Of a stretch of 8,684 nt of DNA, positions 6,920 to 8,684 are shown in pieces (within the stretch, counting starts at the first letter, position 1; each line of letters opens with the position of its first letter). This DNA is from JAAYJR01 sp964563975 (GTDB lineage Bacteria > Bacteroidota > Bacteroidia > Bacteroidales > Prolixibacteraceae). The stretch covers positions 1 to 8,684 of the forward strand of contig CAZLZJ010000074.1 of NCBI GenBank assembly GCA_964563975.1, given 5' to 3'. Under the pieces are notes generated by a model. It was given only the letters and a program-made list of their open reading frames with translations, ran no database searches and was not told the DNA's origin. Made by a program: the position numbers and the translations under genes.

Positions 6920-8684
6920 ATGAATAAATTTGCTTGTATCGTAAAAAACAGTCTACGGCTTATATTGATATTATTCATTATATCATCGGCAGGCTGTACT
7001 TCAAAAACAAAAAATGTTGTTTTTGAAAATAAATACTTCAAATATGAAATTGATCCATCGGGGAAAAACCTTCATTTTATTGATAAACAAAATCGTGTTG
7101 ACTATCTGAATGAAGATGATATCTCATTGTGCGCATCAGTTAAAAAAAATAATATAGTTTATAATGTAACCGGAATTTCTTTAGAAGGAGACATATTCAG
7201 GCTTAACTTTGAAGAGCCGGAAGTTACGGTATCAATTAAGGTTATTTCAAACGATGATCATATTACATTTACAGTAAAAGAGGTTACGGGAGATCCATGG
7301 TCTGTAACCTTCATCAATATCCCTCTGAGTCTTGATGGTATGTCATATGAACCCTTTGGTGCATCTGTATTGGCAATGAACCTTAACACTCATGTAACAC
7401 AGCTGCCCGCATTACAAACACTAATGGAAGCTACCTGTTACAAACGGTTGGGAATGGAAGGTTGTAAAGTTTCAATGATAGGTTTACCTCAGGAAAAAGT
7501 ACTTCCGGCAATCAGGGAAATTGTTAAAAATGCTGAAAATATACCCTTTTCAGACCAGGGAGGAGCCTGGGCACAAATAGCAAAGGAAGGATTTGGATCA
7601 TATCTGATGAGCGGAGGAGGACAACTAAGGGAAGAGACTGTAGATGACTGGATTGAAATGTGCAAAAGTCTTGGATTTAATCAAATAGACAATCATGGCG
7701 GAGGAGCATTTTTTAAATTTGGCAGCTTTGAGCTGGATAAAAAAAATTATCCCGACGGGTGGGAATCGTTTAAAAGAATAAATGAAAGGTTACACGAGGC
7801 AGGTATCTCTTCCATTCTTCACACCTACTCATTTTTTATTGATAAAAATTCAAATATTGTAACTCCCGTACCAGATGAAGGGTTAGGATATTTTAGCAGC
7901 TTCACTCTGGCATCTCCCATAGATGCAAACTCTGATGAGATAATCGTAAATGAATCTACCGCCGATATCATTACCACAACAGGTTTTTGGGTCAGGAACA
8001 GTGTTACTTTGAGGATTGGCAAAGAGCTGATATCATTCAGCGGAGCAACTAAAACTCCGCCTTATAAATTTACGGGATGCAAAAGGGGTATCCATGGAAC
8101 AACAGCTTCCAAGCATTCTGTAAACGAAAAAGCATACCACCTTATGGAGATGTTTGGCAGATTTGTTCCCGGCGAAGAGACAGAACTATTTAAAAATGTT
8201 GCAAAGCGTACTGCACAAATAGTAGATGATTGCAAATTTGACGGAATATATTTTGATGCGGCTGATGGAAGTGATCTTTGGGGCGGAGAGGAATTTTACT
8301 GGCACTACGGACCTAAGTTTGTCTTTGAAGTTGCAAAAAATCTTAAAAAACCTGTCGGTTTTGAAATGGCAGGTATGACCCACCTCTGGTGGCATTATAG
8401 GTCCAGATGGCAAGCATGGGACTCTCCTGTCAGAGGATATAAAAGATTTGTTGATATCCACCTGGCATCTGTTAAATCCACTACCTATAAACACGGTGAG
8501 TATCTTGGTCATACCCCCGAAATAAACAGATTGGCAAGGGCAGAGCACAGCCCTCTCCTGCTCCCTCTCTTTCTGGGATGGTGGAGAAACTCTCCCTGGA
8601 CTCCTAATCCTCAGGTTGAAATGACTCACACAGACGATATTGAATATCTTTGCTGTAAAATGATTGGGAATAATGCAGGGCTTT
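6920..8684 (+). CDS. Lipoprotein glycosidase-like protein with beta-sandwich, TIM barrel and beta insert (3' partial)
   Basis: The frame runs without a stop from the ATG at 6920 to the window end (588 codons), so the C-terminus is missing. Residues 1-26 are a lipoprotein signal: charged start, hydrophobic LILILFIISS, lipobox SAGC with Cys26. It is thus membrane-anchored, possibly on the outer surface. Residues about 30-200 look like the beta supersandwich that precedes the barrel in GH31/GH36-like enzymes (FENKYFKYEIDPSGKNLHFI). A TIM barrel starts near 225 (SYLMSGGGQLREETVDDWIE; HTYSFFID), is interrupted by a beta-rich insert at about 330-404, and resumes with FDGIYFDAADGSD (440-452). Asp446 or Asp449 is a candidate nucleophile, and Glu482 (GFEMAGM) a candidate acid/base. 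Aromatic clusters (LWWHYRSRWQAWD; LGWWRNSPW) suggest a carbohydrate cleft. I do not recognise a numbered GH family; GH101/GH129-like or another retaining barrel is possible. It likely makes the first cut on the external substrate, feeding the DUF1080 protein and the symporter. Confidence 0.8.
   Translation, partial: MNKFACIVKNSLRLILILFIISSAGCTSKTKNVVFENKYFKYEIDPSGKNLHFIDKQNRVDYLNEDDISLCASVKKNNIVYNVTGISLEGDIFRLNFEEPEVTVSIKVISNDDHITFTVKEVTGDPWSVTFINIPLSLDGMSYEPFGASVLAMNLNTHVTQLPALQTLMEATCYKRLGMEGCKVSMIGLPQEKVLPAIREIVKNAENIPFSDQGGAWAQIAKEGFGSYLMSGGGQLREETVDDWIEMCKSLGFNQIDNHGGGAFFKFGSFELDKKNYPDGWESFKRINERLHEAGISSILHTYSFFIDKNSNIVTPVPDEGLGYFSSFTLASPIDANSDEIIVNESTADIITTTGFWVRNSVTLRIGKELISFSGATKTPPYKFTGCKRGIHGTTASKHSVNEKAYHLMEMFGRFVPGEETELFKNVAKRTAQIVDDCKFDGIYFDAADGSDLWGGEEFYWHYGPKFVFEVAKNLKKPVGFEMAGMTHLWWHYRSRWQAWDSPVRGYKRFVDIHLASVKSTTYKHGEYLGHTPEINRLARAEHSPLLLPLFLGWWRNSPWTPNPQVEMTHTDDIEYLCCKMIGNNAGL

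Larger units (their letters stand above)
2..8684 (+). other. Probable single catabolic operon, cut at both edges
   Basis: Seven consecutive genes on the + strand are separated by 18, 26, 4, 61, 7 and 46 bases, and no terminator-like hairpin is seen between any of them. Every product is a hydrolase-type enzyme, a sugar-fold protein or a sugar transporter. The first and last genes are both incomplete, so the cluster extends in both directions. Starts are ATG after A/T-rich leaders with no Shine-Dalgarno, as is usual in Bacteroidota. Co-transcription is inferred from spacing only. Confidence 0.7.

Noticed and set aside
8186..8629. 147-residue open frame on the - strand
   Set aside because: It lies opposite the lipoprotein glycosidase gene, whose frame carries clear domain motifs; the minus-strand product shows no recognisable domain.

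Overview
The window reads as part of a carbohydrate-catabolism gene cluster from a member of the Bacteroidota. The grounds are protein style (a FucP/GluP-type sugar symporter, a secreted DUF1080 protein, a lipoprotein glycosidase with a Bacteroidota-like N-terminus) and A/T-rich leaders without Shine-Dalgarno sequences. Base composition looks moderately AT-rich by eye. Genus cannot be given, and no SusC/SusD pair, regulator, RNA gene, mobile element or CRISPR array is visible.

All seven genes lie on the + strand with gaps of 4 to 61 bases, so they are probably one operon cut at both window edges. In order: (1) 3' part of a large TIM-barrel, glycosidase-like protein with a GH20/GH67-type N-terminal domain (2-1858, 5' end missing); (2) a creatinase/aminopeptidase-P (M24) fold protein that has lost three of the five metal-ligand residues (1877-3040); (3) a creatininase-family metallohydrolase with its metal ligands kept (3067-3810); (4) a galactose-mutarotase-like protein (3815-4759); (5) an MFS sugar:H+ symporter of the FucP/GluP type (4821-6038); (6) an exported DUF1080 / 3-keto-glycoside hydrolase-like protein (6046-6873); (7) a lipoprotein glycosidase-like protein with an N-terminal beta-sandwich, a TIM barrel and an inserted beta domain (6920 to beyond the window end).

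A plausible joint role is stepwise breakdown of a modified glycoside. The lipoprotein enzyme and the DUF1080 protein would act outside the cytoplasm, the symporter would import the released sugar or cyclitol, and the mutarotase-like, creatininase-like and creatinase-like proteins would process it inside. The most interesting point is the adjacent creatinase-fold and creatininase-fold pair. The two named enzymes are consecutive steps of creatinine breakdown, yet here they sit in a sugar locus and the creatinase-fold member lacks the usual active-site residues. They may have been recruited to a different ring-opening or C-N/C-C hydrolysis on a keto-sugar, cyclitol or amino-sugar derivative. That role is inference; the substrate cannot be read from the sequence.
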